From Cladochytrium replicatum (lineage: Eukaryota > Chytridiomycota > Chytridiomycetes > Cladochytriales > Cladochytriaceae): DNA of 64,000 nucleotides. A program made the position numbers and the translations under genes. The notes under the pieces are model-generated. The model was given only the letters and a program-made list of their open reading frames with translations, did no database searches and was not told the origin of the DNA. The stretch lies in NCBI GenBank assembly GCA_025526935.1, contig JAHLKD010000106.1:123072-187071 (forward strand), given 5' to 3'. Below are positions 53,982-64,000 of this stretch, in pieces (position 1 is the stretch's first letter; each line of letters starts with the position of its first letter).

Positions 53982-54469
53982 TTCTGCGGAAAGTTCTTAG
54001 AAGAAATGGTAGTTGAAAATGTAACTTGTGATCTAAAGATTTCTTTGTGGTGTGCGATTAATATTTTTGGGTGATATAGGTCGATTACTGTGCTTATATC
54101 TCGTGATAAGGGTTTCATGTCTACAACTACTAAGTGAAGCATTTTCTCCATACCATGCTAACGCCGAAGAGAAAAGGTGGCGCCCTCTGTAAGTGAACTC
54201 TGCGAGTTAGTTTCAATCGCCGTTACCCATTGCAGATGTGCTGCGGATTCCGAAATTATGTCTAGGACATACTCGAATTGGATGGAGGTTGGCGATTTTC
54301 CCTCAAGCACTAGAAGAGAGCACTAGAAGAGACAGACCTGTGAGATTGAACAGCTCGGCCGCGAGAAATAAGGGAGGTTAACGTATCAGACAGAGCGCAG
54401 TTTATTCCCAAGCATCTTGAATGGGCAAGTCCAAATCATGTTCAACTCGATCTTCCGCCCAAAACTCAT
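53982..54469. other. No gene recognised
   Basis: Between tRNA-Val and the end of the uL1m gene I see no coding signal. The right part probably contains the uL1m 3' untranslated region. A tandem agagcactagaag occurs near 54311-54330. Confidence 0.5.
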
Positions 54470-55932
54470 TCAACTTTTTCCTTTACCCCACTCGGAGAAG
54501 CGTAATCGGAAAGGCTTTTGTGGAAGTCTCATCCCAGGTGTGTAGGGCGCCGAAATAACAACTGCCTTGATGTATTTAGCGGCTGCACGACTGATTCAGT
54601 TTGGAAATCGATAAACAAAACGAAAACTTACTGTCCATCTTGCTTGGCTTCAAAGCGAGTACTGGACCCAGAACGCCACAAATGTTTTCTGGGGAGGTAT
54701 GGTCATAAAGGAAAGAGGGGAGGTATCGGTCATAAAGGAAAGATTTTCTGAGGATGGGTTACTTACCGAAAACATCTGCATCGAGCCATGACGTCTGATG
54801 AAGGACAGTTGACGATTCATTAGAAATCTAACTTAGTCAAAGTGGAAAAAGTACCTTTCCGACATCTACGAGAGGAGGTTTCAATCAGTATCACAGTCCA
54901 ACATCTCTGATTTGGACATACCAATGTGAATGAAGCCGTCCGCATCGATTTCAAACTTGGTCTTTGTCTCCAAGCTTGCCATCATGGCCTCGACACTTTC
55001 CGATACCGTCCCTTTATCCCATATCGATAAAATCAAAAGACCTCCACTGATACGTTGCAGGAGTACCTTTACTCGGACTAGGCATGAGGCCTTTGGGACC
55101 CAAGATCCGTCCAAGTTTGACCACATGCTTGAACATCTCGATAGTCGCCAAGCAACGCGTGAACTTCAAGTCTTCAATGCCTTCCGAGGCGATCTGCAAG
55201 ACATTCGAAGTGTTACCCCACTATCACTCGCCCCTAAAATCGATTGCACCGACCTGGTTCACCAGTTCCTCACCGCCGACAATTTCGGCCCCCAGCGCCT
55301 TCGCCCTTTCTGCATCCTCGCCCTTTCCCAGTAAGATGAGCAAGTTTGGTCGGCAAGTGTTCCAAGTTGAATCACCTTTGCGAAGACGAGCAGTATTTCC
55401 TTTGGCGCACCATTCACGGCTTCGGTAACCAAACGTTTCGGAAGCGAGACGTCACCACGGATCAGTTTTGATCCTTCCTGAGGCGGCTCGGATTCAATGT
55501 GCAGTGTTACGGTGAGATCCTGTCCCATTGCATATTGCTTAATAGCATTAATGGCATTGACAAGCGAATAAATCAAAAAATAAGGATCAGCTCGAACGCT
55601 CGATTTCGATGGTGTCCTAGTTGTTGTACTTCTCATACCTTGAAAATATCAAAACACGTCGCAAAGGGAATATTCTCCTCGCTCATTTCTGCCTTCTGCT
55701 TCGCTTTCTCTTTCAAATACCGCTTGCGATCGTAGCGCCGATGTGGCACCCAGCTGTGCGGCAATAGTGATGTGCACGCCTGGTTTCTGGTTGGGAAGTG
55801 TTGGGTGGTTGCGACAAAAAGGGACCGGCAGCTGGCTGAGAGAAAAGTGGGTCGCGGTGAAAAAAAGCGCGGATCAAACGATGGAAGTCCTCTCCTGCGG
55901 TTGCCCAGCACTTGCCGTGTTGCCCGTTCCAT
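54470..55932 (-). CDS. MRPL1: Mitochondrial large-subunit ribosomal protein uL1m
   Basis: Nine exons on the minus strand (55932-55639, 55537-55376, 55322-55254, 55193-55067, 55011-54922, 54865-54855, 54794-54767, 54688-54632, 54582-54470) join to 316 aa. uL1 forms the L1 stalk of the ribosome and helps release deacylated tRNA. The N-terminus is Arg/Ser-rich, fitting a mitochondrial target signal, then comes [18 protein letters not shown]. The uL1 core shows [23 protein letters not shown], the signature [18 protein letters not shown] and, at the end, [18 protein letters not shown]. Exon 6 has only 11 nt and exon 7 only 28 nt, but both are needed to keep the frame and the match GKTSWLD. Intron 1 (101 bp) is longer than the rest. 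The start is 45 bp from that of SEN15. Confidence 0.88.
54691..54743. repeat. 26-bp tandem duplication within a uL1m intron
   Basis: Units 54691-54716 and 54717-54743 differ by one inserted base. They lie in the intron between exons 7 and 8 (54689-54766), which is 78 bp with and about 52 bp without the duplication; the other introns of the gene are 49-60 bp (101 for the first). The duplication includes acceptor-like sequence. Confidence 0.85.
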
Positions 55933-55976
55933 GTCAAAAAACGCGACCTTAACGAAATGGCTTCGAGACACAACCC

Positions 55977-56686
55977 ATGCCAAAAGACTCCTTTCAAAAA
56001 TCAATTTCGCGGTGGTTGAGCAAGAATGCTAACCGAATTCATGTGAGTCCCAATTATCATTGTTAACTGTGGAATTTCATTGACCAGTTGAAAAGAGAGC
56101 AGCAAGTTGCTGAGGCAACAGCCGATTGTTCCCCACAACTGTGTCTAGCAGTTAAGCAAGCCTTTATCGACCTCAAGCTTGGTAAGAATATTAAAATCTC
56201 GCCCAAAAAATAGCTGACTCATCCGTGCAGCCAAATCTTGGAATAATGTAGCAGTTCATGCTCTGCCAGGAACAAATCGGGCGATGATCACTGCAAGCAG
56301 ACCGGACAATGAAGATGAAGGCGATGTATAGCAATTGCTTCAATCATTATTTGTTTATTGTATTGATTATCAACGCTGGGCAGGTCAAGTACATCCTTCC
56401 AGTGACCACATCAGAGAAGATCACCATGGACATGTGAGTTGCAATCGATGGCGAGGAATTTGATCAAAAGCTGAGCGCTTGTAGGCTGAAGAAGGTTTTC
56501 GAAGCGACGACCAAACTGCAGCCTGAAGGAACACATCAGCCGAAAAGGTTTGCCCCATCGATATAACTTTCATTTGCTGTTGAGTTACTCAGCTCGCTCT
56601 ATCGTAGCATATACTTGGGCATAGTTGAGAACGATTCTTCAGTTGTGTATTATCGGTGTGAAGCTGGCCTTCCTCAGCCAAGATAA
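55977..56686 (+). CDS. SEN15: tRNA-splicing endonuclease subunit Sen15
   Basis: Six exons (55977-56042, 56088-56181, 56231-56325, 56384-56433, 56485-56547, 56593-56686) join to 153 aa; introns are 45-58 bp. Sen15 is a structural, non-catalytic subunit of the heterotetramer that cuts introns from pre-tRNAs. The match rests on the C-terminal half: WNNVAVHALPGTNR, VKYILPVTTSEKITMDMLKK, VFEATTKL and the end YLGIVENDSSVVYYRCEAGL, which follow the Sen15 pattern (conserved ILPV, E-K-I-T and D-S-S-V-V-Y-Y). The start at 55977 is the only ATG giving the right frame into exon 2. The gene is divergent from uL1m. Confidence 0.85.
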
Positions 56687-59600
56687 TTGGATCGCATATC
56701 AACGGTAATAACAATGCTGAGAGAATCGGTACCATTCAACCATGCATTCTGTATTATTACTACATGTTTTGAACTCGTTTCATCGTGATCTATAAATTTT
56801 ATTGCATGTGCTGTTGCTGCCAAGTGTGAACTCTCACCTCCAAAAAGTCAACAACAAATCTGCCGCAACCCTCCAACGACATCCGCCTGTTCGTGCCGAT
56901 CCCACATGTGCTCTCTGTCCCTATCACCCGTGCCAGTGCTCTCAATGCATTGCCAATGACCGAACCCGATCGCATTTGGTACGAGAACGCCGATGATCTT
57001 TGGTGTACCTTGTTCACTGGGTACATCAACCTATCCGAAATGATTTAATGAGAGATACACTCTTATCCCCCTCGGACCTTATGTTCTCAATCTAGAAAAA
57101 CGGATTCCGAGACTAGAGCTCCACACCGAAAGAACGAGACGAGGTTCTGAAAACGTGGAGTTGGGACCGGTGGAAACAAAATTACGGCTGCCTTGGGGTT
57201 TCGCTCTGGTGTAGATGAAAGCAAGCGATATGAAGGGATCCGCAACCAAACAGACCTGGACTGTAATTGGGAGCACATCCGTTGATACCCTTCGATAACG
57301 CAGTCCACTAGCATTGTGACTTTTTGTGATCCGTTGTGATTTGATGGGGGTTGAGGGAAGTGACGCCTTTTATGCTTGACGCGATTCAGCTGCCCCATTG
57401 CTACCTCCCCATTGCTACCTTCCTTTTTAGGTTATATTACGTGTACTTACCTTTTTGGTAACTCGCCGTTTCTCCATTCAACTCGCTCCCGTTTGAATAT
57501 TGCTCGAAAATACAAGTACAGATTGTAGTCGCACACCGAAAAACGCCGTAGAATACTCTGTCCGTTCCCTTCAATGAGCACATCCATCCACTCTACTCCG
57601 TCCAACTCTCACTGGCCAACCGACACCTGCCAACACAATATCACACACCAAAATGATCCGAAGAGATCAGGCGCTGGGCCTAACCTAATCGCACTGAGGA
57701 CTGAGACCTGCCAGCGACCGGGAATGATACGAACCCAGACCTGTCAAACAAGCTTGCAGCAGCTCGGTCAACAATTCCCTGATGAACTTTTCCAACATCC
57801 GGCCACTCGCTAAAGCCTGAAGTCCAATCAGATTAAGCTCCACCTTTCCGGAGGGACCCGATCCACTCAGTTTGACAAGACCGCTCAGATCAGAACTTGT
57901 GACCACCTGCGGCCGCAACTTTCCATCTTCCATCAATCTGAAGAGCTTTCCATCGCTCTCATAGCACCCTTCTCTCTCAAGATCTTGTCAGGAGCTTTCC
58001 AAGCACCGAACAACGTTGCAATCTCACAGGCACCATTCACTAACGTGTAACGCCGCGCTCACTCACTGAAGAACTTCAAGTCGCCAGATAATCTTGGAGT
58101 GTGACACAACGGGGTCCACCATCCCTTATGCCGTATCTAGGCCCTTCCCGGAATATTACGCAGCATTTGCGAAACTCAAAAATCTCCCGACCAATGTCAT
58201 AGCTCACCACATGTTGAGTGCTATTCACGACCTAATTTTCTGGTTGATTGACAAAGGTCAATGTCGATCATTCAGTAACGCTCTCTAAAGCGCTCTCAAG
58301 TGTTTCCCAACTCCGTCAAATCACACACCGACCATTACTACTCTAAGCTATGGCTGCATCCCACTGTTTGCGATGTCGTTGAAGTGCCGCTTCTGGTTTT
58401 CTCCGAATCCTTCGTCCTCTTCCAAGGCTAAGTGACGGACTACAGCACCGATCTACTCTGCCAAGATCGTCTAACTGTCCTGACTGTCTTCAAAGCGACG
58501 AAACAAGAGACAATACTGTCAGGAAGGCTTTCTCTGGCTCAGAGAATCGGAGTTGTTCTTCACATCAGTAGCTCTACACTCGTATTTTTCAGAATCCATC
58601 GCTTGGCCCTCCGGACCGCTTCCTGCTCTTTGTTCACAAGATCATCTGCATCTCGTGCCTCCGTGCGAGAGCCCGATAACTTCGTCGTTTTTTGAGTGCC
58701 TTAACGATCCAAGTTTATCCCTGGCAGATTCGAATACTCTGCCATGGTTCAGACAATTCCGCTCGAATGTCCTCGATCGCAAATAATATCGTCCGCCGGT
58801 TGTCCAGTACTCCCCAAGTCACGGCAATCGTAAAAACTTCTATTTTGTTTAAACGTTACCTTAAAGTACTGCACATTCATGAGCTTTGGCAGTTTGAATT
58901 TAATTCAGTTCGCACTCTTCGATGCGATAGCGACGGGTTCAATCTGTTGAATGCGTTATAACCAGATATTCTTTCCTCCATTTCCACTATTTACAAGTGT
59001 GACTTTGCTCCCTCCCAAGTGCAACCCCAACACTACCTTCCATAATAGGGAGGTATCTAGCCTCCAAAACGAGACTGTCGCGGTCCACTGCCAGGCGACT
59101 ATAAAAGCCCGCCGTGTCCCCGTTGCTGGAGGTCACTCAAATCACGCAAAAGAGCTGAGCATCGTGAAGTGAGTATACATTGAGGTATGTTGTTGAAGAG
59201 TGTGCGGTGTTGGTGTTGAGGATCTATCCATTGTGCGAGTTTGCATTCGCGTACTCGTTCCCTATTTCAATAGTTCTGGCCCATCGCACCTTTGGAGCGT
59301 CGCAGCTGCCGCGAACTCGTCGCCGTGGTCCTCGGTCGCCAAGAGGCGCAAGACTTAACATCCTCCTCCCCATCCTCCTCCACCTCACTACCTCCGACTC
59401 CTGTCCTCCTCCCCAATCCAGTACATATTCGCACTTATACTTACACTATTTGCTGATCCATTTCAATTCATTGTCACAGTTGTCGAGATCCTCTTCGCAC
59501 ATATTCCCCCGACTCGCACCAAATGCCAGGTGCTGAGTGTCCTGTCCCGCCCTGACCTCAGGTAAGGATCCGACCTCTGTTGTCCTCGACCACGGGCCTC

Positions 59601-60190
59601 TCATAGTCCACCAATCGTCCGTCCACGGTATGGGGAATTCTCATCTTTCATTGTCACGCTAGTTAACCTCGTTCAGGTAGCTCGGTCACTTTCTACTCGC
59701 TTGCCTTCGACTTGCTCAAAGCTTGCTCACCCAAGATGGGCACCACCGTCCCTACTGAAGCGCGTGATTGGACAGGTGTGCGTGCCCACTCAGAAGTCTT
59801 GCAGGCTGCCAACTGAGAGTGTGGAAATTGTTTGGGAGGCTCTCTCCTGATCGCCTTTCCACTTCGACTTCGTCTGTAGTCGGCCGTTCCATCTGTCTCT
59901 TGATCTGCACTCGTTCATCTGCCAGAGTTGACCGAAGTAAGTGGTCCTCCTGTACACACTTTGTTTCACTCATCATTTCCCGAGTCATCAGGCACTATTG
60001 TCCATTCCGTCTTCATATGCCACCATCCGCTCTGACCTCAAGTTGCTTCGATGGTCCGTCTGCCACGGTCGTCCTTCCCAAGTCGACAAGACCGGTTCGA
60101 CGTGCCATCTCTCTCTCTCTACTCCTGGGATGGACTCCTTCGGCCGCCTGTGGAGTTACGTGCTCGCTTTGACGCAAGAGGTGCTACTGG
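56687..60190. other. Unresolved region, no gene recognised
   Basis: Several medium frames are open on both strands, but none shows a motif I know. A minus-strand frame at 57936-57685 has protein-like composition (for example VELNLIGLQALASGRMLEKF) and could be an exon. A stretch at about 59680-59780 (VTFYSLAFDLLKAC, KMGTTVPTEARDW) bordered by possible splice sites could be another, on the plus strand. I cannot join them into a gene. Confidence 0.35.
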
Positions 60191-60308
60191 ATCAACAATG
60201 GAACACATTGCTTCTGAAACAGCCCACTTCGGTACTATCGCTCGTCTATATCAACAATGGAACACACTGCTTCTGAAACAGCCCACTTCGGTACTATCGC
60301 TCGTCTAT
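60191..60308 (+). repeat. 59-bp tandem duplication in a possible exon
   Basis: Units 60191-60249 and 60250-60308 differ at one position. Each reads as MEH-ASETAHFGTIARLY on the plus strand. As 59 is not a multiple of three, the duplication breaks the frame; with one unit, the text on the left (about 60051-60190) and on the right (LPNKFLSGNIDSF, to about 60412) is one frame. A donor-like gtaagc follows at 60413. Confidence 0.85.
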
Positions 60309-61629
60309 ATCTGCCCAACAAATTTCTCAGTGGGAATATTGATTCTTTTGCGTCGGAGCAACCAAAGCGTGACGGACAGGGAACACAACAACAACAACCG
60401 AACGTCATGCCAGTAAGCGCCGCGCCTTTCTCCTTCTTTCATTGGTTGCTGTACAGCACTTGTGATATCTTTTTTCTTCGTCTTGGGGATCTCAATGCTT
60501 CTGCGATGTGGTCTATGTGAAGCCGCCCTCTGGGAAGTGCGAGAGCGAGATTGCCCGTCAGGATTGGGGACAAGACCAAAACATTTCGGTCCAAGAGTCC
60601 TAATGCACAGTTTTGGGCCTTGGACCGTGCTGGCGTACAAGCTGGCGTGCTGGCGGATGCACTCATCGGAGGTGGTGGGTTTCCCGCAGCACAGTTGTCT
60701 CCCTTGCCTTTCACGGTCCGTAGGTGGTCAAGCGAGGGTTTGGCACCAGATGGTGCGTTGGGTGAGTCTATGCTGCTGGAAGAAGGGAAGTTGGGCAGAT
60801 ACTCCATGGCTAGGGATGAAACGCAGCAAATATATTCAAGGAGATAGATATGATCGTACAGACTGCTGATCTGTGGCCTGTGTGTGGGGTTTAGATGCCA
60901 CTTGTTGAATAGATCTCCTTTTACCTACATTCTCGGTTGAACATTGTTAGGAGTATTATTGAATCTTCATGTGATCCATAAAAACGAGCGTTGCTACAAT
61001 GATCCCACTTTCCAGAATGGGATGGAGGTTCAGTGGGTGCCGGTGAGCTTTGCGGACTGTCCGGACGCACGTTCAATCAAGATCGACTCGATATTCATCG
61101 AAGGCATGTTTTATATCTAGAGTGATCTCAGAACTGTTGTTTCTTTAGAGAGTGTGAGCCTGGGGGTTGTTTGACAAATAAAGCATATCTCTAGCAGCCA
61201 GGTTTCCTCCCCGCTCCAACCCTTCACTCCGGGCTGTTGCCAGCTGAGGCTTGAGTGTGGCAGGAGCGGGGCAAACAAGCCAGTATGATGGGCTGCGCCC
61301 ACCATCTGACAGATGACAGCTGAACATGGGTCCAAGCTGGTTATCACTCTATCAGCTGGGCCTCAAATTTGTTTTATCCCCTGCCTTGCAGCAGTGGAAT
61401 ATTGTTCGCAGTGATGCACATGGTCTTGTGAGCTTTGAAGAATTCAACAGATGTTGTGAAAATCCTTTTTCCAAAATAAGTGTTTATTTGAGTTTGATGC
61501 GACATATGAACCAAATAGCTAGACACAAAGAATATCCGCACTTTCACCTCTACCAAAAAAAGAGTTGCAGAATATGCCGTATGAAAGCCAAAAAGGTGAA
61601 TGTGAGAACCTGGTTATGAAAGCGAGAAT
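60309..61629. other. Unresolved region with possible exon
   Basis: A plus-strand frame (about 60530-60847) looks protein-like (KSPNAQFWALDRAGVQAGVL, LEEGKLGRYSMARDE) but has no recognised domain. The rest has no clear gene; the right edge is the 3' flank of the metalloprotease. Confidence 0.35.
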
Positions 61630-63982
61630 TTAAGCAAGAACAAGCGCAACGACGGCAGCGAAAGCAACGCTGACGACAGAGACGATTGTGCTGGGGAGAG
61701 CAGCAGAGCTCAAGTACTGAGCCTCGCTCTGGTCCGTGGGAGTAGGGGTACCACTCTCCTCGCCCTCGATCGATTCTAAGTTTGGGAGACGAATGTGAGA
61801 AAATTTCCAAGACGGTATGTTGTACTGTATTTTACGTACCAGTCTCCCACTCATCGCACTCAGGGGTAGGAGTACCAGTCTCTCCGCCCTCGACGTTGCC
61901 GGGGGTAGAGGTGGCATAGCCGCCGTAGCCGCCATCAGCGGGGGTGGAGACACCGCCCTCTACGTCGCCGGGAGTAGAAGTGGCACCACCTTCGCATGGG
62001 GTAGACGGGGACTCCCCGCCTTCAACGCCACCGGTGGGGTAGTCGCCGCCTGCGGGGGTGGACTCGCCGCCCTCGACGTTGCCTGGCGTAGAGGTAGTAA
62101 CCACTTCGCATGGGGTAGATGGGGACTCACCGCCCTCGACGTTGGGGGTGGAAGTAGCGTAGCCGCCTGCGGGGGTGGAGACACCGCCCTCGACGGTGCC
62201 GGTTGGGGTGGTGACGACGTCAGTGGTGGTGCACGGGGTGGACACTGCAGGGGTGGAGACGCCGCCCTCTACGGTGCCGGTGGGAGTAGTCACGACACCG
62301 GAGGTAGTGCAGGGAGTGGAGACGCCGCCTTCAACGGTGCCAGTCGGGGTGGTGACCACACCGGTGGTAGTGCACGGGGTGGAGGTGGAGGCTCCGCCTT
62401 CAACGGTGCCGGTGGGAGTGGTGGCGACGGCAGTGGTGGTGCAGGGGGTAGTAGAAGTCGAAGCGACGGCAGATGTCGGAACAACAACGGACGTGGCAAC
62501 AGCAGTGACAGTCGAAGCAGCAGCAGACGTGGCATCTGAGGTGGCAGCAGCTGACGTGGCGGCAGAGGTGACAGCAGCGGAGGTAGCAGCTGAAGTGGCA
62601 GCAGAGGTGACAGCAGCTGAGGTGGCAGCAGAGGTGACAGCACCTGAGGTGGCAGCAGAGGTGACAGCAGCTGAGGTGGCAGCAGAGGTGTCAGCAGAGG
62701 TGACAGCAGCTGAGGTGGCAGCAGAGGTGACAGCAGCTGAGGTAGCAGCAGCGGAGGTAGTTGTGGTCGTGGTGGTTGTGGTTGTGGTCGTGGTGGTTGT
62801 GGTCGTGGGGCCGTCGGTGTCACGGTACAGATTCCACTGGGCGCGGATCAGCTCACCCTGGCCCTTAGTGAACTCAAGCATGCAACGGTCGTCACTATCA
62901 AGAGAGTTCTTCAGTTTCTGTTAAATGGCAAACTCCAGTTGAAGAATACTTACGCGTAGTCCATGAAGTTGGTGACGGGATCAACACCAGGTGAGTTGGG
63001 GCAAGAGTCGCGGAAAGGCTGGGTGAAGTCTGGGCATCCGAAGAATGGTTCCTTCTCAGCGGGAGTGTCATCGACAGTGTCACTAAGTAAATGAAGAAAT
63101 CAGTTAGGTTATCACGGACAGTGCTGCTTCCACTGACCCAGGGCCAATGCAGCCGTTTCCGTCACCAGAGTCCTGGAAAGTGTGGAACAGACCCAGCCAG
63201 TGACCAGCCTCGTGGGTCAAGGTCTTGCCCAAGTTGTAGTTCTTGAGGTACCCGTTGGGCAGAGAGCCAAAGTTCACTACGACACCGTCGTCCTTGGGGT
63301 ACTGGAGGTAGTCGGACGGGAAGGTTGCGTATCCAAGTAGACCCTGGAAGTAATCAGGGACATCGCGGAAGCTGACCGAGTACAAGTTCAGAGTCTCGGG
63401 ACCGCCCTGACGAAGGGCGCTTCAAAAGCGGGAGAATGTCAGCCCACTTTTCCCACATAACAGCACATAAACGTACGTCTTCATCTCGGTCTGGAAGCTC
63501 TCGGGGTCAACACTACGGAACCAGACCTTGTTCTCAACGCGGTTGATCTTGGACAAAGAGAACGAAAACCCAGTCTGGGAGTAGTCCTCGTTCAGAATGT
63601 CAACCTGACTCTGGATGTCAGCGTCCGCTGCAAACCCACCCTGAATAGCTGTAGAGAAATAAAGCTGGTGAGCAAGACGTAACCAAAAAACCCACAATCT
63701 TTTTTTTTAAGAACACTCACTGGTGTTTTCGTAGATGACGTTGAAAATGACAGGCACAACCTGGCTGAAGGCTTCGTCGGCGACACGAGCGCTGCTACGG
63801 AAAGAAGATTCACGGAGCTTCTGCTTGACGTATCGCATGGCATCCTCCTTTCCGTGAGAGTTGAAACCACAGCTTCGCCCGTGCTTCACTCCCTCGACAC
63901 CGTCACCGCGACGGTTGAATGCGGGGTGTGCGACAACGGAACCAGCAGCGGCAAGGACGGCAACGGCGACAGAGAACTTCAT
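61630..63982 (-). CDS. Secreted, GPI-anchored M43-type metalloprotease
   Basis: Six exons (63982-63721, 63648-63477, 63419-63138, 63082-62954, 62894-61840, 61775-61630) join to 681 aa; the introns are 55-72 bp. A signal peptide ([18 protein letters not shown]) is followed by the protease domain. The zinc site is [13 protein letters not shown] at about residue 214, the extended HExxHxxGxxH of the M43 (pappalysin/MEP1) group, and the Met-turn is in [15 protein letters not shown]. The acceptor at 62895 was chosen because it creates this conserved ending. From about residue 320 the protein is a stalk rich in Thr, Ser, Ala and Pro: a Thr run, then [10 protein letters not shown] repeats, then [13 protein letters not shown] repeats. 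It ends in a hydrophobic tail ([20 protein letters not shown]) like a GPI signal. It probably cuts extracellular or host-derived proteins at the cell surface. Confidence 0.9.
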
Positions 63983-64000
63983 TTCTGTATTCTATGAATG

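Noticed and set aside
54518-54751. Small plus-strand Cys/Lys-rich protein
   Set aside because: It is antisense to uL1m exons 8 and 9 and includes the intron duplication.
60530-60847. Confident host gene at 60.5-60.8 kb
   Set aside because: The frame looks protein-like, but I find no domain, no ATG and no secure splice partner, so it is described only as a possible exon.
61817-62924. Gly-rich and Val-rich plus-strand proteins opposite the metalloprotease stalk
   Set aside because: They are antisense readings of the Thr/Ala/Pro repeats and have no start context or domain of their own.

Overview
The window is nuclear DNA of a fungus. Evidence: spliceosomal genes with very short GT-AG introns (mostly 45-65 bp), a Drs2-type lipid flippase with NPF motifs, a GPI-anchored M43 metalloprotease like those secreted by fungi, mitochondrial uL1, tRNA-splicing endonuclease subunit Sen15, and a signal-peptide/transmembrane/SH3 protein. 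A zoosporic (chytrid-like) or other early-diverging fungus is my guess; the sequence alone does not fix the phylum.

Layout. 1-18110 is a nested pile of Ty1/copia elements: a decayed plus-strand fragment (1-2017), an LTR-leader fragment of a second family (2018-2487), a minus-strand element (A, 2541-8046) with two small frameshifting insertions, a truncated family-2 element (C, 8047-10952), and a complete, apparently intact element (B, 11032-17591) with two 599-bp LTRs that look identical, followed by a minus-strand RNase H fragment (17592-18110). 18110-20100 is a repeat-rich stretch: GGGTC-rich dispersed repeat, an unknown ORF, a 14-bp minisatellite, and a 58-codon ORF with two zinc-finger-like motifs. 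20162-21758 is the SH3 receptor-like gene. 21759-24288 has no gene I recognise, but holds a 48-bp inverted repeat.

24289-36460 and 47141-53981 are two head-to-tail arrays of non-LTR retrotransposons, every copy on the minus strand, from two families that I call LINE-A and LINE-B. Each array ends, on the side of the LINE 5' ends, directly at a plus-strand tRNA gene: tRNA-Thr(AGT) at 36388 and tRNA-Val(AAC) at 53908. LINE-B carries a tRNA-derived head with A and B boxes at its 5' terminus. A roughly 300-bp SINE-like element with the same head, a short body and a LINE-type tail lies 10 bp from tRNA-Thr. This is the most interesting feature of the window: it suggests a tRNA-gene-targeted LINE/SINE partnership.

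36461-39830 holds decayed repeats (60-bp repeats around a coiled-coil pseudogene, plus-strand LINE-A pieces). 39829-46644 has two tandem host genes, the flippase (14 exons recognised) and a lipase of the staphylococcal type (6 exons). 54470-56686 is a compact divergent pair, uL1m (minus, 9 exons, including one of 11 nt) and SEN15 (plus, 6 exons), with 44 bp between their start codons. 56687-61629 is unresolved. 61630-63982 is the secreted M43 metalloprotease (minus, 6 exons). Exon structures of the lipase, uL1m, SEN15, SH3 and protease genes were derived by hand; in each the joined exons keep one open frame of a whole number of codons.
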